Numbered from the stretch's first letter, positions 41,047-50,093 are shown. The stretch is 64,000 bases of DNA from Lentzea xinjiangensis (GCF_900110955.1 NZ_FOFR01000003.1:62001-126000), one strand, 5' to 3'. The notes: generated by a model from the letters alone, not told the origin. Translations and numbers: made by a program.

Positions 41047-41664
41047 CTAGACCGGCGGCGTCATCGAGTGCTGCGCGAGCACCGGGAGGATCGCGATGAG
41101 CCGGGCCTGGGGGATGAAGTTGTGCCGGTTGCGCACCACGAACGTCGACTTGCCGAGCGAGCCGACGAGCAGCTGCTCGTCCTTGCCCTCGACCAGCGTG
41201 CCCTTCTGCTTGCCGACGTCGACCTCGGTGATCTTCGACCCCGCCTGCCGCTCGGCCTCGACGCTCTCGGCGACCCGCGTCCGAGCCGTCGCCTCGTCCG
41301 TGTACGTGGCGAGCCCGATGACGATCTTCGCGTCCGGCAGGTTCTTCTTCTCGGGGATGCCGTAGTAGCAGTCGATCTTGCCCGTGCGGCCGATCCCCGG
41401 CTCCTTGACGCCGATGATGATCCGCGGCTCCCCCGGGACCTCCTGCCCCACCACGGCGTTCATCGTGTCGACGGGCACCACGAGCTCGCAGTCGTCCGGC
41501 AACGGCCGGTCGACCATCACCGGGACCTTCGACGCCGTGGTGTGCGGAGTGATCTTCGGAATCTGCGGCGGCGGCGCCTGCGGCTGCGGCACCGCCGCCG
41601 AGCAGGCCGAGCCGGCCGTCAACGCAACCGCGCTCAGCGCCACGAAGAACTTGTTCCCACGCAT
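41047..41664 (-). CDS. DUF3558-like lipoprotein
   Basis: 205 aa, ATG 41664. N-terminal signal MRGNKFFVALSAVALTAGSA, then a lipobox-like Cys (GSACS, about Cys21), a Pro-rich linker (VPQPQAPPPQIPKITPH) and a domain typical of DUF3558: LPDDCELVVPVDTMNAVVGQ, KIDCYYGIPEKKNLPDAKI, LLVGSLGKSTFVVRN. DUF3558 lipoproteins are abundant in Pseudonocardiaceae and have no known function. TAGGTT-GGCA-AACCTA (41664-41679 region) is a small inverted repeat at the start. Confidence 0.75.
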   Translation of the reverse strand: MRGNKFFVALSAVALTAGSACSAAVPQPQAPPPQIPKITPHTTASKVPVMVDRPLPDDCELVVPVDTMNAVVGQEVPGEPRIIIGVKEPGIGRTGKIDCYYGIPEKKNLPDAKIVIGLATYTDEATARTRVAESVEAERQAGSKITEVDVGKQKGTLVEGKDEQLLVGSLGKSTFVVRNRHNFIPQARLIAILPVLAQHSMTPPV

Positions 41665-41775
41665 AGGTTTGCCAACCTACAAGACGGGCTCGGCCCTCCA
41701 CCACAGAGTGAACGGATCGAGGCGCTCCCGCAAGCGCACCTGCCCCGCGACCGGGACCGCGACCCGGCGCGCACG

Positions 41776-41814
41776 ACGAAGGCCCCCGCACCGATGAGGT
41801 GCGGGGGCCTTCGT
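41776..41814 (-). terminator. Strong terminator of rpsA
   Basis: A 17-bp perfect stem (ACGAAGGCCCCCGCACC and its complement) with a 5-nt loop GATGA, 31 nt past the rpsA stop on the minus strand. It has no T-run, but the stem is very stable. Confidence 0.85.
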
Positions 41815-41844
41815 CAGTCAGCTACCCGAAGGAGCGTCAGCGAC

Positions 41845-43335
41845 TCACATGCCGCCCGACAGCTTCTCGCGGAGCGCCGCGAGCTGCTCGTCCGAAGCGA
41901 GCGTGCCACCGGACTGGGCCGGCGCGCCCGTCGAGGCGGAAGGAGCGTCGCCGCCCGAGGTGTAGTTGCCCGCACCCTCGGCCGTCGCCTCTTCCTCGGC
42001 CTCGGCGGCCTTGCGGATCTGCTTCATGTGGGCCTCGTAACGAGTGTGCGCCTCGGCGTACTGGCGCTCCCACTCCTCACGCTGCTTGTCGAAGCCGTCC
42101 TGCCACTCCTGGGTCTCCGGGTCGAAGCCCTCGGGGTAGATGTAGTTGCCCTGGTCGTCGTACTCGGCGGCCATGCCGTACTGGGTCGGGTCGAACTCGG
42201 TGTCGACCGTGAAGCCCTCGTTGGCCTGCTTGAGCGAGAGCGAGATGCGGCGACGGTCGAGGTCGATGTCGATGACCTTGACCATGACGTCGTCGCCGAC
42301 CTGGACGACCTGCTCCGGGATCTCGACGTGGCGCTCGGCCAGCTCGGAGATGTGGACCAGGCCCTCGATGCCCTCGTCCACGCGGACGAACGCACCGAAC
42401 GGAACCAGCTTGGTGACCTTGCCCGGCACGATCTGACCGATCGCGTGGGTGCGGGCGAACTGGCGCCACGGGTCTTCCTGGGTCGCCTTCAGCGACAGGG
42501 AGACGCGCTCGCGCTCCATGTCGACGTCGAGGACCTCGACCGTGACCTCCTGGCCGACCTCGACGACCTCGGACGGGTGGTCGATGTGCTTCCAGGACAG
42601 CTCCGAGACGTGGACGAGACCGTCGACGCCACCCAGGTCCACGAAGGCACCGAAGTTGACGATCGAGGACACGACGCCCTTGCGGACCTGGCCCTTCTGC
42701 AGCTGGTTGAGGAACTCGCTGCGGACCTCGGACTGGGTCTGCTCGAGCCACGCGCGGCGGGACAGGACCACGTTGTTGCGGTTCTTGTCCAGCTCGATGA
42801 TCTTCGCCTCGAGCTCGCGGCCGACGTACGGCTGGAGGTCGCGGACGCGACGCATCTCGACGAGCGAGGCGGGGAGGAAGCCGCGGAGGCCGATGTCGAG
42901 GATGAGACCACCCTTGACGACCTCGATGACGGTGCCCTTGACGGGCTCGTCCTTCTCCTTGAGGGCCTCGATGGTGCCCCACGCGCGCTCGTACTGGGCG
43001 CGCTTCTTGGAGAGGATCAGGCGGCCTTCCTTGTCCTCCTTCTGGAGAACAAGAGCCTCGACCTCGTCACCGACGGAGACAACCTCGTTGGGGTCGACGT
43101 CGTGCTTGATCGACAGTTCGCGCGAGGGGATGACGCCCTCGGTCTTGTAGCCGATGTCGAGCAGGACCTCGTCCCGGTCGACCTTGACGATGGTTCCCTC
43201 AACGATGTCGCCGTCGTTGAAGTACTTGATCGTCTTGTCGATAGCAGCGAGGAAGTCCTCCTCCGTCCCGATGTCGTTGATCGCGACCTGCTTCGGCGCA
43301 GCGGCAACGGGGGCGGTGGTGGTGTCGGTGGACAT
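41845..43335 (-). CDS. rpsA: 30S ribosomal protein S1
   Basis: 496 aa, ATG 43335 (MSTDTTTAPVAAAPKQVAIN). Four S1 RNA-binding domains in tandem: about 36-105 (GDIVEGTIVKVDRDEVLLDIGYK), 123-188 (VKGTVIEVVKGGLILDIGL), 209-277 (RKGVVSSIVNFGAFVDLGG) and 294-363 (VPGKVTKLVPFGAFVRVDE). The C-terminal tail is acidic and disordered, as in actinobacterial S1, ending QLAALREKLSGGM. It tethers mRNA to the 30S subunit. Many mRNAs here look leaderless and would not need it. The 180-nt upstream region shows no clear ribosome-binding site. Confidence 0.98.
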   Translation of the reverse strand: MSTDTTTAPVAAAPKQVAINDIGTEEDFLAAIDKTIKYFNDGDIVEGTIVKVDRDEVLLDIGYKTEGVIPSRELSIKHDVDPNEVVSVGDEVEALVLQKEDKEGRLILSKKRAQYERAWGTIEALKEKDEPVKGTVIEVVKGGLILDIGLRGFLPASLVEMRRVRDLQPYVGRELEAKIIELDKNRNNVVLSRRAWLEQTQSEVRSEFLNQLQKGQVRKGVVSSIVNFGAFVDLGGVDGLVHVSELSWKHIDHPSEVVEVGQEVTVEVLDVDMERERVSLSLKATQEDPWRQFARTHAIGQIVPGKVTKLVPFGAFVRVDEGIEGLVHISELAERHVEIPEQVVQVGDDVMVKVIDIDLDRRRISLSLKQANEGFTVDTEFDPTQYGMAAEYDDQGNYIYPEGFDPETQEWQDGFDKQREEWERQYAEAHTRYEAHMKQIRKAAEAEEEATAEGAGNYTSGGDAPSASTGAPAQSGGTLASDEQLAALREKLSGGM

Positions 43336-43515
43336 TAGGTAGGTGGCTCCGGTACGGATTGGCAGTGATGGCTGGGTAGTGGTGCGCGCGCAGCGTCGCA
43401 GCGACCTGGAATCCCGAGCATTCTGGATCATGGGCAGGACTAACCCACTACGCACGCGATATCGTACGCGGCCGCCGGAGCCGCAAGCAAACCAGCCCCC
43501 TCGTGAAGGAGCAGT

Positions 43516-44349
43516 GTGTCCAACCAGCACGCGAGCGCGGAACAAGCGCTCGGCACGGCCGGCATCGTCAAGCGGGGTGCGGACGCCGCCGAGTCGCGCC
43601 TGGCGAACCGCATCTGGTGGGACGCGGACGCCGACGACTACCACGACACCCACGGCGACTTCCTGGGCGCGGCGGACTTCGTCTGGTGCCCGGAGGGCCT
43701 GCGCGAGGAGCAGAGCCGCTTCCTGGGCGAGGTCGCCGGCCGCAGCGTCCTCGAGGTCGGCTGCGGCAGCGCCCCGTGCGCCCGCTGGCTCAAGGCCAAC
43801 GGCGCGGACGTCACCGCGTTCGACATCTCCGCGGGCATGCTCCGCCACGCCCGCGAGAACAACGCCAAGACCGGCGTCGCGGTCCCGCTCGTCCAGGCCA
43901 GCGCCGACCAGCTGCCGTTCCGCGACGACGCCTTCGACGCCGCCTGCTCGGCGTTCGGCGCGGTGCCGTTCGTGGCGGACGTCCGGGAGGTCTTCAGCGA
44001 GCTCGCCCGCGTGCTCAAGCCGGGCGCGAGGTGGGTCTTCGCGGTCAACCACCCGATGCGCTGGATCTTCCCGGACGACCCCGGCCCGCTCGGGCTCACG
44101 GTCACCCAGTCGTACTTCGACCGCACGCCCTACGTGGAGGTCGACGGCGACGGCCAGGCCACCTACGTCGAGCACCACCGCACGCTCGGCGACTACGTCC
44201 GCGCGCTCACGAGCACCGGGTTCGTCCTCGAAGACCTGGTCGAGCCGGAGTGGCCGCGGGGGCACGACCGGGTCTGGGGCCAGTGGAGCCCGCTGCGCGG
44301 CAAGCTCTTCCCCGGCACCGCGATCTTCCGCACCCGCCTGACGTCGTAA
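43516..44349 (+). CDS. Class I SAM-dependent methyltransferase
   Basis: 277 aa, GTG 43516 behind GAAGGAG. The Rossmann SAM site VLEVGCGSAPCARWLKANGADVTAFDIS spans about residues 77-105; ASADQLPFRDDAFDAACSAF is motif II/III. The N-terminal RIWWDADADDYHDTHGDFLGAADFVWCP and EPEWPRGHDRVWGQWSPLRGKLFPG are hallmarks of an actinobacterial methyltransferase regularly found between rpsA and polA. The substrate is unknown. Divergent from rpsA. Confidence 0.9.
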   Translation: MSNQHASAEQALGTAGIVKRGADAAESRLANRIWWDADADDYHDTHGDFLGAADFVWCPEGLREEQSRFLGEVAGRSVLEVGCGSAPCARWLKANGADVTAFDISAGMLRHARENNAKTGVAVPLVQASADQLPFRDDAFDAACSAFGAVPFVADVREVFSELARVLKPGARWVFAVNHPMRWIFPDDPGPLGLTVTQSYFDRTPYVEVDGDGQATYVEHHRTLGDYVRALTSTGFVLEDLVEPEWPRGHDRVWGQWSPLRGKLFPGTAIFRTRLTS

Positions 44350-44360
44350 TCTTCCTGCTC

Positions 44361-45281
44361 ATGACCTCGGCACGCGGACTCGTGGCGGCCCAGTCAGCTC
44401 GTTTCGCGGCACTGGACCCGTTGCTCCCGCCCGCCGTCGAACCGCCGGCGGGCGGTCACGTCATCACGGCGGCGCTCGCGGACGGCACACGCGTCGCCGG
44501 GGTCATCAGCCATCAGAGCTTCGAGCCCCACACGATCACACGGCTGTGGTCAGCCGCGGAGGTGTGGGAGCTGCTGCCCCTCGTGGGCACCACACAAGGC
44601 ATGGACGCGCTCCTCGCGCGGTGGCGCGCGCATCTCGACACGCAAGAGATAGGTGAAGACACGGCGTGCGTCGTGCATTGGCCGAGCCGTGACACGAAGG
44701 CCGCGCGCGCGTTCCTCGATCACGGCCTGGTGCCGCTGTCCGTGCTCGGCGTCCGGCTTCGCGCGCCGAACGCGAACGTGCCCCGCACGCTCACGATCCG
44801 CCGCGCCACCCCGCACGACCTCGAGACCGTGCTGGAGCTGTCGCTGGCGGAGCTGGAGTACTCGTCGCACGTCGGCTCCACCGTCGTCCGCCCGGAAGCG
44901 GCGGCGGTCAAACGACGGGCGCTCGCCGATCGCCTGGCCAACGCGAGCCCCATCTGGCTCGCCGAACGCGACGGCATCGCGGTGGCGCTCGCCGAGTGCG
45001 CGATCGTGTCGTCCGAACCGGGCACCAGCGCGGCCGTGCGGCTCCCCCGCGGCCGCTGGGGCTACGTGAACTGCGTCTCCGTGCTGCCGGGAGCCCGCGG
45101 CACCGGTATCGGCCAGCAGCTCGTCGCCCACGTCCACCAGGAGCTGCACCGGGCGGGTGCCGTCGGCACGTACCTCTACTACAACCCGCCGAACCCGTTG
45201 AGCAGCGTCTTCTGGCCCCGTCAGGGCTACCGCCCGCTCTGGACCGTCTGGGAAGTACGCCCCGCTTCCGCCCTCAGGTGA
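44361..45281 (+). CDS. GNAT family N-acetyltransferase
   Basis: 306 aa, ATG 44361, 11 nt after the methyltransferase stop, so probably in one operon. The C-terminal GNAT core runs from about residue 140: LTIRRATPHDLETVLELSLAEL, then GYVNCVSVLPGARGTGIGQQLVAHVHQEL (acetyl-CoA loop R-G-T-G-I-G) and YLYYNPPNPLSSVFWPRQGYRPL. The N-terminal half is a degenerate second GNAT-like domain (WSAAEVWELLPLVGTTQGMDALL). The substrate is unknown. Confidence 0.8.
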   Translation: MTSARGLVAAQSARFAALDPLLPPAVEPPAGGHVITAALADGTRVAGVISHQSFEPHTITRLWSAAEVWELLPLVGTTQGMDALLARWRAHLDTQEIGEDTACVVHWPSRDTKAARAFLDHGLVPLSVLGVRLRAPNANVPRTLTIRRATPHDLETVLELSLAELEYSSHVGSTVVRPEAAAVKRRALADRLANASPIWLAERDGIAVALAECAIVSSEPGTSAAVRLPRGRWGYVNCVSVLPGARGTGIGQQLVAHVHQELHRAGAVGTYLYYNPPNPLSSVFWPRQGYRPLWTVWEVRPASALR

Positions 45282-45326
45282 GCTCTGCCCGAGTTGCCGA
45301 CGGCCGAAGTCTGCGCAAGAATTTGT

Positions 45327-45340
45327 ACTGACCGGTCAGT
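45327..45340 (+). promoter_or_regulatory. TetR-type palindromic operator of the yhgE operon
   Basis: ACTGACCGGTCAGT is a perfect 14-bp palindrome, 20 nt before the GTG of the first gene, followed by GGGAGG. A TetR gene is the last gene of the same operon (47924), so autorepression and co-control of the transporter are likely. Confidence 0.7.
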
Positions 45341-45360
45341 TTAAACGGGAGGTAAAGGCC

Positions 45361-45990
45361 GTGGAGATCCACGCGCAGCGCGCAGGCGTCGACGGCGCAC
45401 ATGGTCCCCTGCTGCGCCCGACTTCGCTGGTCGTGAAGCCGGGCGAGCTGACGCTGGTCGCGGGCGAGCCCGGCTCCGGTCACACGGCGCTGGGCCTGGC
45501 GCTGTCCGGTCGCATGAAGCTCTCGACGGGCACGGTGTCGCCGGACGCGTGGACGTTGCGCCGGCGGGTCGTGCTGGTCGACGCCCCCGGGGTGACCGAG
45601 CCGGAGGAGGCGCTGAGCCTGGCCGCGGTCGTCGGCGAGGAGCTCGCGATGAACGGCATGCCCTCCGGCAAGAAGGCGGTCCACGACTGGTTGGTGGAGC
45701 ACGCCGCCGACGAGCACGCGGCCAAGCGGTTCGAGCAGGTGCCGGCCGGGACGCGCTGCGCCGTCCTGCTCGAACTGGCGGCCGCGCGCCCCGGCGTCAC
45801 GGCGCTCGTCCTCGACAGCCCCGACCGCTACCACCCCGACCCGCACGAGTGGTTCGACCTGGCGCATACCCACGTGACGCCCGAACGGGCCGTGGTCGTC
45901 CTGTGCTCGAACTCCTCCGCCCGCATCCTCGGCCTCCCGCACGCGCGCCTTGGTGAGGACGACGACACCAAGATGGAGATCACCGCATGA
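45361..45990 (+). CDS. ABC-type ATPase with His in place of Walker A Lys
   Basis: 209 aa, GTG 45361 after GGGAGG. It is shaped like a short ABC ATPase: PTSLVVKPGELTLVAGEPGSGHTALGLALSGRM, where the P-loop reads GEPGSGHT, with His instead of the Lys that contacts the beta/gamma phosphates. The Q-loop and signature regions are weak and Walker B is VTALVLDSPDRY. The substitution predicts poor or altered ATP hydrolysis, or a purely structural role. It is coupled (ATGA overlap) to the YhgE/Pip membrane protein. Confidence 0.7.
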   Translation: MEIHAQRAGVDGAHGPLLRPTSLVVKPGELTLVAGEPGSGHTALGLALSGRMKLSTGTVSPDAWTLRRRVVLVDAPGVTEPEEALSLAAVVGEELAMNGMPSGKKAVHDWLVEHAADEHAAKRFEQVPAGTRCAVLLELAAARPGVTALVLDSPDRYHPDPHEWFDLAHTHVTPERAVVVLCSNSSARILGLPHARLGEDDDTKMEITA

Positions 45991-47927
45991 GCGCCCTGCG
46001 CATGGCTTTCAACGAACTGCGCCGGATCACCTCCGGCAGGCTCCCCAAGCTCGCCGTCCTGGCTCTGGCGCTGGTTCCGCTGCTGTACGCGTCGCTGTAC
46101 CTGTACGCCAACAAGGACCCGTACGCGAACCTCGACCAGGTGCCCGCCGCGCTGGTCGTGCAGGACAGGGGCGCCCCGCAGAGCGGGAAGCCGGACCTCA
46201 ACGCCGGCCGGGAGGTCTCGGACGAGCTGCTCACCGGCAAGAAGTTCAACTGGCAGGTCGTGCCGAGCGCCGCCGACGCCGACGAGGGCGTGCGCAAGGG
46301 CAGGTACATCTTCGCGCTGACGCTGCCGGAGGACTTCTCCGAGGCGCTCACGTCCACCGAGCAGAAGAAGCCGCGCCAGGGCGTGCTGACGCTGACGACC
46401 AACGACGCCAACAACTACCTGGGCAGCACGATCGCGAACCAGGTCGTGTCCGAGGTGCGCCGCGCGGTGACCGAGAAGGTCTCCAGGGAGGCCGCCGACC
46501 GGCTGTTGCTGGGCTTCTCCACGATCCGCCAGGAGACCACCAAGGCCGTCGAGGGCGCCACGCGGATCGCGGACGGCGGCGCCCGGCTGCGCGACAAGCT
46601 GACCGAGCTCGACAAGGGCGTGCAGCAGCTCTCGACCGGTGCCGCGACGGCCGCGTCCGGCGCGGCCCAGCTGCGGGACGGCACGCACGAGCTCCGCGCC
46701 CAGACCGCCCCGCTGCCCGAGGGCGCGAAGAAGGTCGCCGACGGCGCGCGCCAGGTCGCGGCCGGCAACGAGGCCGCGGCGGCCCAGGCCGAGGAGTACG
46801 CGAAGAAGGCGCAGGCGCTGGTCGGCGTGCTGGACCAGGCGAACGGCGACATCGCGGCCCGCCTGCGCGCGGCGGGGTTCACCGAGGACCAGGTCCAGCG
46901 CGTGCTGAGCACGATCGGCCAGGTCCGCAAGCCCGTCGACGACGCCAACGGCAAGGTCCAGGGCGCCGCGGGCGGCCTGCGCGCGCTCGCGACCGGCGCG
47001 GACCAGGTGGCCGACGGCGCCGAGCAGCTCTCCGCGAAGATGCCGGCCCTGGTCGGTGGCATCGCCCGGCTCGACGACGGCGCGACGAAGCTCGCCGGCG
47101 GCAACGCGCAGCTCCGCGACGGCCTCGGCACGGCGGCGCAGGGCACGCCGCAGCTGCGCGACGGCGCCGCCGAGCTCGCGACCGGGTCGGCGCAGCTTCG
47201 CGACGGCCTGTCCGGTGGCGTCGGCAAGATCCCGGACGCGGACGACCCGACGCGCGCCGCGATGGCCCAGGCGATCGGTGATCCGGTGGCGGTGCGCGGC
47301 CTGTCCCAGACGAAGGCCGCCACGTACGGCGCCGGGCTGGCCCCGTTCTTCCTCGGCCTGGCGACGTGGATCGGCGCGTTCGTGCTGTTCCTTCTGCTGC
47401 GACCGCTCTCACGCCGTGCGCTCGCCGCGGGCCAGTCGGCGTTGCGCGTCGCGTTGGGCGGCTGGTTGCCGGCCGCGCTGCTGGGCGTCGTGCAGGTGCT
47501 GGTCATGTTTTCGGTGGTGCGGTTCGTGGTGGACATCGAGCCGTCGAACCCCTTCGGCACGTTCGGGTTCCTCGTGCTCATGTCGCTGACGTTCGTGGCG
47601 ATCCTGCACGCGCTGAACGCCGCGTTCGGCGCGGTGGGCAAGTTCCTCGGCCTGGTCCTGCTGATCCTGCAGCTGGTCAGCGCGGGTGGCACGTTCCCGT
47701 GGCAGACGATCCCGGTGCCGCTGTACCCGCTGCACTACGGCCTGCCGATGGGCTACGCGGTCGACGGTCTGCGGCACCTGATGTACGGCGGTGACCTGGG
47801 CAGCGTGCAGCGCGACGCTTTGATCCTTCTCGCCTGGCTGGTCGGAGCCCTAGCCTTGACGTCCGTGGCGGCCTACAAGCAGCGGGTGTGGACAGCGTCG
47901 AGGCTGAAGCCGGAGCTCGTGCTGTGA
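45987..47927 (+). CDS. YhgE/Pip family export protein
   Basis: 646 aa, ATG overlapping the previous stop. One TM near the N-terminus (LPKLAVLALALVPLLYASLYL). The extracellular part has NKDPYANLDQVPAALVVQDRGAP and many GA-x-L-x-DG heptad-like repeats (GATRIADGGARLRDKL, GAAQLRDGTHELRA, GADQVADGAEQLSAKMP), a coiled-coil stalk. Five or so C-terminal TMs end the protein (FFLGLATWIGAFVLFLLL through LALTSVAAYKQRV). YhgE/Pip proteins are phage-infection-protein relatives and ABC-2 permease-like; related small-molecule or protein exporters are known. Its partner is probably the ATPase upstream. Confidence 0.85.
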   Translation: MSALRMAFNELRRITSGRLPKLAVLALALVPLLYASLYLYANKDPYANLDQVPAALVVQDRGAPQSGKPDLNAGREVSDELLTGKKFNWQVVPSAADADEGVRKGRYIFALTLPEDFSEALTSTEQKKPRQGVLTLTTNDANNYLGSTIANQVVSEVRRAVTEKVSREAADRLLLGFSTIRQETTKAVEGATRIADGGARLRDKLTELDKGVQQLSTGAATAASGAAQLRDGTHELRAQTAPLPEGAKKVADGARQVAAGNEAAAAQAEEYAKKAQALVGVLDQANGDIAARLRAAGFTEDQVQRVLSTIGQVRKPVDDANGKVQGAAGGLRALATGADQVADGAEQLSAKMPALVGGIARLDDGATKLAGGNAQLRDGLGTAAQGTPQLRDGAAELATGSAQLRDGLSGGVGKIPDADDPTRAAMAQAIGDPVAVRGLSQTKAATYGAGLAPFFLGLATWIGAFVLFLLLRPLSRRALAAGQSALRVALGGWLPAALLGVVQVLVMFSVVRFVVDIEPSNPFGTFGFLVLMSLTFVAILHALNAAFGAVGKFLGLVLLILQLVSAGGTFPWQTIPVPLYPLHYGLPMGYAVDGLRHLMYGGDLGSVQRDALILLAWLVGALALTSVAAYKQRVWTASRLKPELVL

Positions 47928-48499
47928 GCGCGCGGACGACGGCGACCAGGCAGAAGCTCTTCGACGCGGCGTTGAAGCTGGTCGGCGAACGGGGCGCGGC
48001 CTCGGTGACGGTCGACGAGATCGCCGCGGAGGCAGGTGTCGCCAAGGGCACGATCTACTACAACTTCGCCTCGAAGGACGCCCTGGTCGAGGCCCTGCTG
48101 CGACACGGCGTGGAGATCCTCGCGAGCCGGCTGCGGTCCGCCGAGGGCTCCGAGGACTCGCTGGAGGCCCTGGTCGACGAGATGCTCGGCTTCTGGGCCG
48201 AGTACCCGGCGTTCGGCCAGCTCCTGGTCTCCGAGCTGTGGCGGACGCCGGGCCAGTGGCACGGCACCCTCTCGCTGCTGCGCGACGACATCGTGTCGAT
48301 CGTGCGCGGTCAGATGAAGCGCCTCTCCGACGCGGGCCGGCTCCCCGACGGCGTCGAGGTCGGCACGGCGTCGGCGGCGTTGTTCGGCACCCTGCTCGTG
48401 ATCGCGCTGGACTGGCAGGTGTTCCAGCCCGAGCGGTCGCGGGCGGAGGTGCGCGAGTCGGTCATGCTGCTGGTGCGGGGGATGCGGTCGGCACGCTGA
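47924..48499 (+). CDS. TetR/AcrR family regulator of the yhgE operon
   Basis: 191 aa, GTG 47924 overlapping the YhgE stop by 4 nt (GTGA). Helix-turn-helix: LFDAALKLVGERGAASVTVDEIAAEAGVAKGTIYYNFASKDALVEALL (about residues 10-57). The C-terminal domain includes LGFWAEYPAFGQLLVSELWR. As the last gene of a three-gene operon with a palindrome at 45327, it likely represses its own transcript. The inducer is unknown. Confidence 0.9.
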   Translation: MSARTTATRQKLFDAALKLVGERGAASVTVDEIAAEAGVAKGTIYYNFASKDALVEALLRHGVEILASRLRSAEGSEDSLEALVDEMLGFWAEYPAFGQLLVSELWRTPGQWHGTLSLLRDDIVSIVRGQMKRLSDAGRLPDGVEVGTASAALFGTLLVIALDWQVFQPERSRAEVRESVMLLVRGMRSAR

Positions 48500-48500
48500 C

Positions 48501-48524
48501 CGGCGCCTCGCCATCGCGGCGCCG
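48501..48524. terminator. Short hairpin between convergent genes
   Basis: CGGCGCC and GGCGCCG arms with a 10-nt loop, immediately after the TetR stop and before the convergent minus-strand gene. Confidence 0.5.
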
Positions 48525-48541
48525 ACGTGTCGAACGACCGC

Positions 48542-49051
48542 TCAACGGGCGTCCTCGTGATGCAGAGAAGGCGGTCGTCCCTCCAACGCCCGTTCGACGG
48601 CCTCCAGCACCGCACGGCTCGTGCGGTGCGCGGCATCGTGGGCGAAGTGACCGAGCAGCACCTGCTGGGTGGGGTTCGGCAGCACCGGGTCCGGTACCGG
48701 CGCGCACGTGTGCACCTCCACCACCGGTGCGCCTTCTGCCAGAAGGGGCAGCACGGCGTTGAGCACGTTCACGCGATAGCTGCTGTGCACCCATGCCACG
48801 AGCAGGTTGACCACGTGGCCCTGCAACTCGTACTCGACCTCGGCAGCGAGCTCGTGCGGCTTGGTCCAGTCGGCCTTGACCCAGGTCGGCCGGTGTTCGC
48901 GGGAGATCGCCCGTGCCGCGCGGTCAGGTCCGCCGTCTGCCATCAGCGGCCGGGTCCGCGACGGCAGCACCACGTGCCAGCCCCTGGTCACGAGCTGCCG
49001 CGCGCAGCCGACGAGCATGCCGGTCCCGCCGAGCACCAGCGCCGTTCTCAC
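48542..49051 (-). CDS. Short Rossmann-fold (SDR-like) protein
   Basis: 169 aa, GTG 49051, whose start overlaps the upstream kinase-like gene stop by 4 nt. RTALVLGGTGMLVGCARQLVTRGWHVVLPSR is a nucleotide-binding Rossmann start (GGTGM). The rest is shorter than a full SDR and lacks a YxxxK site; SSYRVNVLNAVLPLL and VVEVHTCAPVPDP follow. It may be a binding-only Rossmann protein or a degenerate reductase. It is cotranscribed with the P-loop gene. Confidence 0.6.
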   Translation of the reverse strand: MRTALVLGGTGMLVGCARQLVTRGWHVVLPSRTRPLMADGGPDRAARAISREHRPTWVKADWTKPHELAAEVEYELQGHVVNLLVAWVHSSYRVNVLNAVLPLLAEGAPVVEVHTCAPVPDPVLPNPTQQVLLGHFAHDAAHRTSRAVLEAVERALEGRPPSLHHEDAR

Positions 49052-49620
49052 CGGGCACGCTCCTCCCCGACCGAGGCCAGCGGCCCCGCCAGCCACCGCT
49101 CCACCTGCCGCTGCCCGCGCAGCCGCACGACCACGACCTCGTCGACCAGGGACAGCACCCTCGCCCGGTTGCGCCGGTAGCTCCGCCAGCCCCACCGCAG
49201 GATGTGCCCCGGGTCGGTGAACACCGACCACAGCGACGACTCCTGGTTACCGTTCCACAACTCCGCCCTGCTCGCGCGCCGTCTGACCGTGCGGCCGACG
49301 AGCCGGCTCATGACCGTCGTGAACGGATGATCGAGCCACACCACCATGTCCGCCCGTGCGAGCAGCAACGGCCGCACCGCGGCGTACTGGTACTCGGTGA
49401 CCCAGTGGTCCTCTTCGGCGAACGCCAGGACGTCGGCGCGGAACTGCGCCCGGGGCGTCCACCCCGGGCCCCAGTAGAGGCTGTCCAGCTCGACCCTGCG
49501 CAGGTCGCGCCGCTGCGCGATGCGCAGGCAGAGCGTCGACTTGCCGGACCCGGCGTTCCCGGCGACGAGAACGCGCCGCGGCACGTGCGGCAGCGGATCG
49601 GCTGGTCCGAGCAACGGCAT
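49048..49620 (-). CDS. P-loop nucleotide kinase-like protein (FlaR/adenylate kinase-like)
   Basis: 190 aa, ATG 49620, with TAGCCT 6 nt upstream (leaderless). RVLVAGNAGSGKSTLCLRIAQ contains the Walker A site at 21-28. It continues RRVELDSLYWGPGWTPRAQF and ADMVVWLDHPFTTVMSRLVGRTVRR, features of the DNA topology-modulation FlaR/AAA_17-like kinases of bacteria. The substrate is unknown. The following Rossmann-fold gene overlaps by 4 nt. Confidence 0.8.
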   Translation of the reverse strand: MPLLGPADPLPHVPRRVLVAGNAGSGKSTLCLRIAQRRDLRRVELDSLYWGPGWTPRAQFRADVLAFAEEDHWVTEYQYAAVRPLLLARADMVVWLDHPFTTVMSRLVGRTVRRRASRAELWNGNQESSLWSVFTDPGHILRWGWRSYRRNRARVLSLVDEVVVVRLRGQRQVERWLAGPLASVGEERAR

Positions 49621-49656
49621 GGGCCGAGGCTAACGAAAACCCCATGATCACAACAC

Positions 49657-49695
49657 AAAAGCGCAGGGCCCCCAGGTCAACCGGGGGCCCTGCGC
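49657..49695 (-). terminator. Terminator of the cold-shock gene
   Basis: A 13-bp perfect stem GCGCAGGGCCCCC / GGGGGCCCTGCGC (loop AGGTCAACC), followed on the minus strand by a TTTTGTGTTG stretch, giving a classic intrinsic terminator 13 nt past the cspA stop. Confidence 0.85.
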
Positions 49696-49707
49696 CTGAA
49701 GCAAACG

Positions 49708-49911
49708 TCAGAGAGCGGTGACGTTCGTCGCCTGCGGGCCCTTCTGGCCCTGCGTGATGTCGAACGAGACCTTCTGGTTCTCCTCGAGGCTGCGGTAGCC
49801 GCCGCCGTTGAGGGCCGAGTAGTGGACGAAGACGTCAGCGCCGCCGTCCTCCGGGGCGATGAAGCCGAAGCCCTTTTCCGAGTTGAACCACTTGACGGTG
49901 CCGTTAGCCAT
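49708..49911 (-). CDS. cspA: Cold-shock domain protein
   Basis: 67 aa, ATG 49911 behind [30 protein letters not shown] has RNP1 (KGFGFI) and DVFVHYSAL has RNP2 (VFVHY); the end is [10 protein letters not shown]. It is a complete CspA-type single-strand RNA/DNA-binding chaperone. The upstream minus-strand region (49912-50093, about 180 nt) has no gene and is the usual long 5' leader expected for cold-shock genes. Confidence 0.97.
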   Translation of the reverse strand: MANGTVKWFNSEKGFGFIAPEDGGADVFVHYSALNGGGYRSLEENQKVSFDITQGQKGPQATNVTAL

Positions 49912-50093
49912 TTACTGCTCCTTCAATGCTGAAGAGCGAACCGCACTTTACGGCCGCCCCGTGGTTGGTCGTGAGCCGACCACTCCCACCGCGAAGAGAA
50001 GGAGAGCGCTCGCAACTGAAGTTCGGCGAGCGTGAAATGACACGAACACAAAACTGCAACCGATGAGAGAGTCTACCGCACCTGGCCGCCAAT

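Noticed and set aside
48238-48762. Open frame across the tetR end and the convergent gene.
   Set aside because: No domain, overlaps two real genes and a terminator.
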